Part shown: one piece after another, positions 5,831 through 6,481 of the stretch | Layout: every line of letters begins with the position of its first letter | Numbering within the stretch: the stretch's first letter is position 1 | Assembly: GCA_958451705.1 (NCBI GenBank) | Contig: CAUDRD010000093.1 | Coordinates: 1-6,481, forward strand | Direction: 5' to 3' | Origin: an uncultured Oscillospiraceae bacterium | GTDB lineage: Bacteria; Bacillota; Clostridia; Oscillospirales; Acutalibacteraceae | Length of the DNA stretch: 6,481 bases | Made by a program: the position numbers and the translations under genes | Notes under the pieces: generated by a model | What the model saw: only the letters and a program-made list of their open reading frames with translations | Told to the model about the DNA's origin: nothing | Database searches by the model: none

Positions 5831-6481
5831 ATGAAAATACTTATAATCGGAGCCGAAACAGCTTTAGGCAAGGCTGTAAAATATCTTTGCCCGGCACGGG
5901 GCTGCAAAGGAATTGTTTCTGTTTCCGACTTTATAAATGACAATGGAACCCAAGAGTACGTTATGTCCGTAAAACCGGACTGTATTATATACTGTGCGTC
6001 TTATAAAAACATTGATACCTCCGAAGATGAGCGCCGAAAGGCTTTTGATGTAAATTATAAAGGGGCGAAAAATGCTGCAGAGGCCGCACAAATAGTAGGG
6101 GCAAAATTTATTTATGTAAGTACGGATTTTGTCTTCGATGGTGATTCGGGAGTTAAGCTTAAAACGGTTTCACCTGTTTTTCCTGTAAATATTTACGGTG
6201 AAAGCAAATTGGCAGGGGAAAACGCCTGTCTTGAAAAGTGTTCAAAAACTTTTATAGTGCGTACAAGCAGACTTTACGGAAAGGGCGAGGATAATTATAT
6301 AGGCAGAGCCCTTAAGCTTATGAAGCAGGGTAAGGGAATAAAAGCGCCTTATGACAGATTTGCCTCTCCAACTTATGTAAAAGATCTTGCAGTATTGCTT
6401 TTGGAGATGGCGCAAAGTGAGAAATACGGCGTTTATCACGGGGTAAACGAAGGCTATTGCAGCCTTTATGAAATGGCACTG
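5831..6481 (+). CDS. RmlD-like SDR-family reductase (dTDP-4-dehydrorhamnose reductase-like; 3' end beyond right edge)
   Basis: An extended short-chain dehydrogenase/reductase of the RmlD-like (sugar nucleotide-binding) family; 217 codons are visible of roughly 280. The nucleotide-binding turn is GAETALG at residues 7-13. PDCIIYCASYKNIDTSE (49-65) corresponds to the RmlD PDVIVNAAAYTAVDxAE segment. STDFVFDG (97-104) carries the catalytic Thr98, and IYGESKLAGE (121-130) carries Tyr122 and Lys126. FIVRTSRLYG (141-150) and FASPTYVKDLA (177-187) are further RmlD hallmarks. True RmlD makes dTDP-L-rhamnose, but no other rhamnose gene is visible, and the middle Gly of the GxxGxxG turn is Thr. The exact substrate is therefore open. 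GAGG (5817-5820) lies 10 nt before the ATG. It is divergent from the feo operon and has its own predicted promoter. Confidence 0.88.
   Translation, partial: MKILIIGAETALGKAVKYLCPARGCKGIVSVSDFINDNGTQEYVMSVKPDCIIYCASYKNIDTSEDERRKAFDVNYKGAKNAAEAAQIVGAKFIYVSTDFVFDGDSGVKLKTVSPVFPVNIYGESKLAGENACLEKCSKTFIVRTSRLYGKGEDNYIGRALKLMKQGKGIKAPYDRFASPTYVKDLAVLLLEMAQSEKYGVYHGVNEGYCSLYEMAL

Overview
The window looks like chromosomal DNA of a Clostridia-type Firmicute, plausibly Oscillospiraceae/Ruminococcaceae. The basis is the feoA-feoB arrangement, a FeoB-associated Cys-rich mini-protein, a short clostridial-style DtxR regulator, strong GGAGG-type ribosome binding sites, a TTG start, and moderate GC with AT-rich intergenic DNA. 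This is inference from gene content, not from a marker gene.

Layout: positions 1-5640 are filled by one tightly packed minus-strand operon, read right to left. It holds feoA (5407-5640), feoB (3347-5407), a 57-residue FeoB-associated Cys-rich membrane protein (3158-3331), a DtxR/MntR-family regulator (2749-3165), a BaiN/HI0933-family flavoprotein (1494-2765), and a COG2509-type FAD-dependent dehydrogenase that runs off the left edge (1-1507). Every junction is an overlap of 1-17 nt, except a 15-nt gap after feoB. I see no internal terminator.

Positions 5641-5830 form a divergent promoter region. A near-consensus sigma-A promoter (TTGACT-N17-TATAAT) drives the feo operon leftward, and TTGACC-N17-TATCAT drives a rightward gene. 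The region is rich in short repeats: a palindrome over the feo -35, two direct-repeat pairs flanking the feo promoter, a third pair at the rightward -10, and a 9-bp stem-loop at the very 5' end of the feo transcript. From 5831 to the right edge is an RmlD-like SDR reductase, truncated by the window.

Working together: FeoB moves Fe(II) across the membrane under control of its N-terminal GTPase. FeoA is its small SH3-like partner, and the Cys-rich membrane peptide is its usual clostridial companion. The DtxR protein is the probable iron-sensing repressor of its own operon. The two flavoproteins are translationally coupled to the regulator, and their role in iron handling is unknown. No mobile element, CRISPR array, tRNA or rRNA was seen. 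I found no clearly unprecedented system. The most noteworthy points are the flavoprotein extension of the feo operon and the structured control region.
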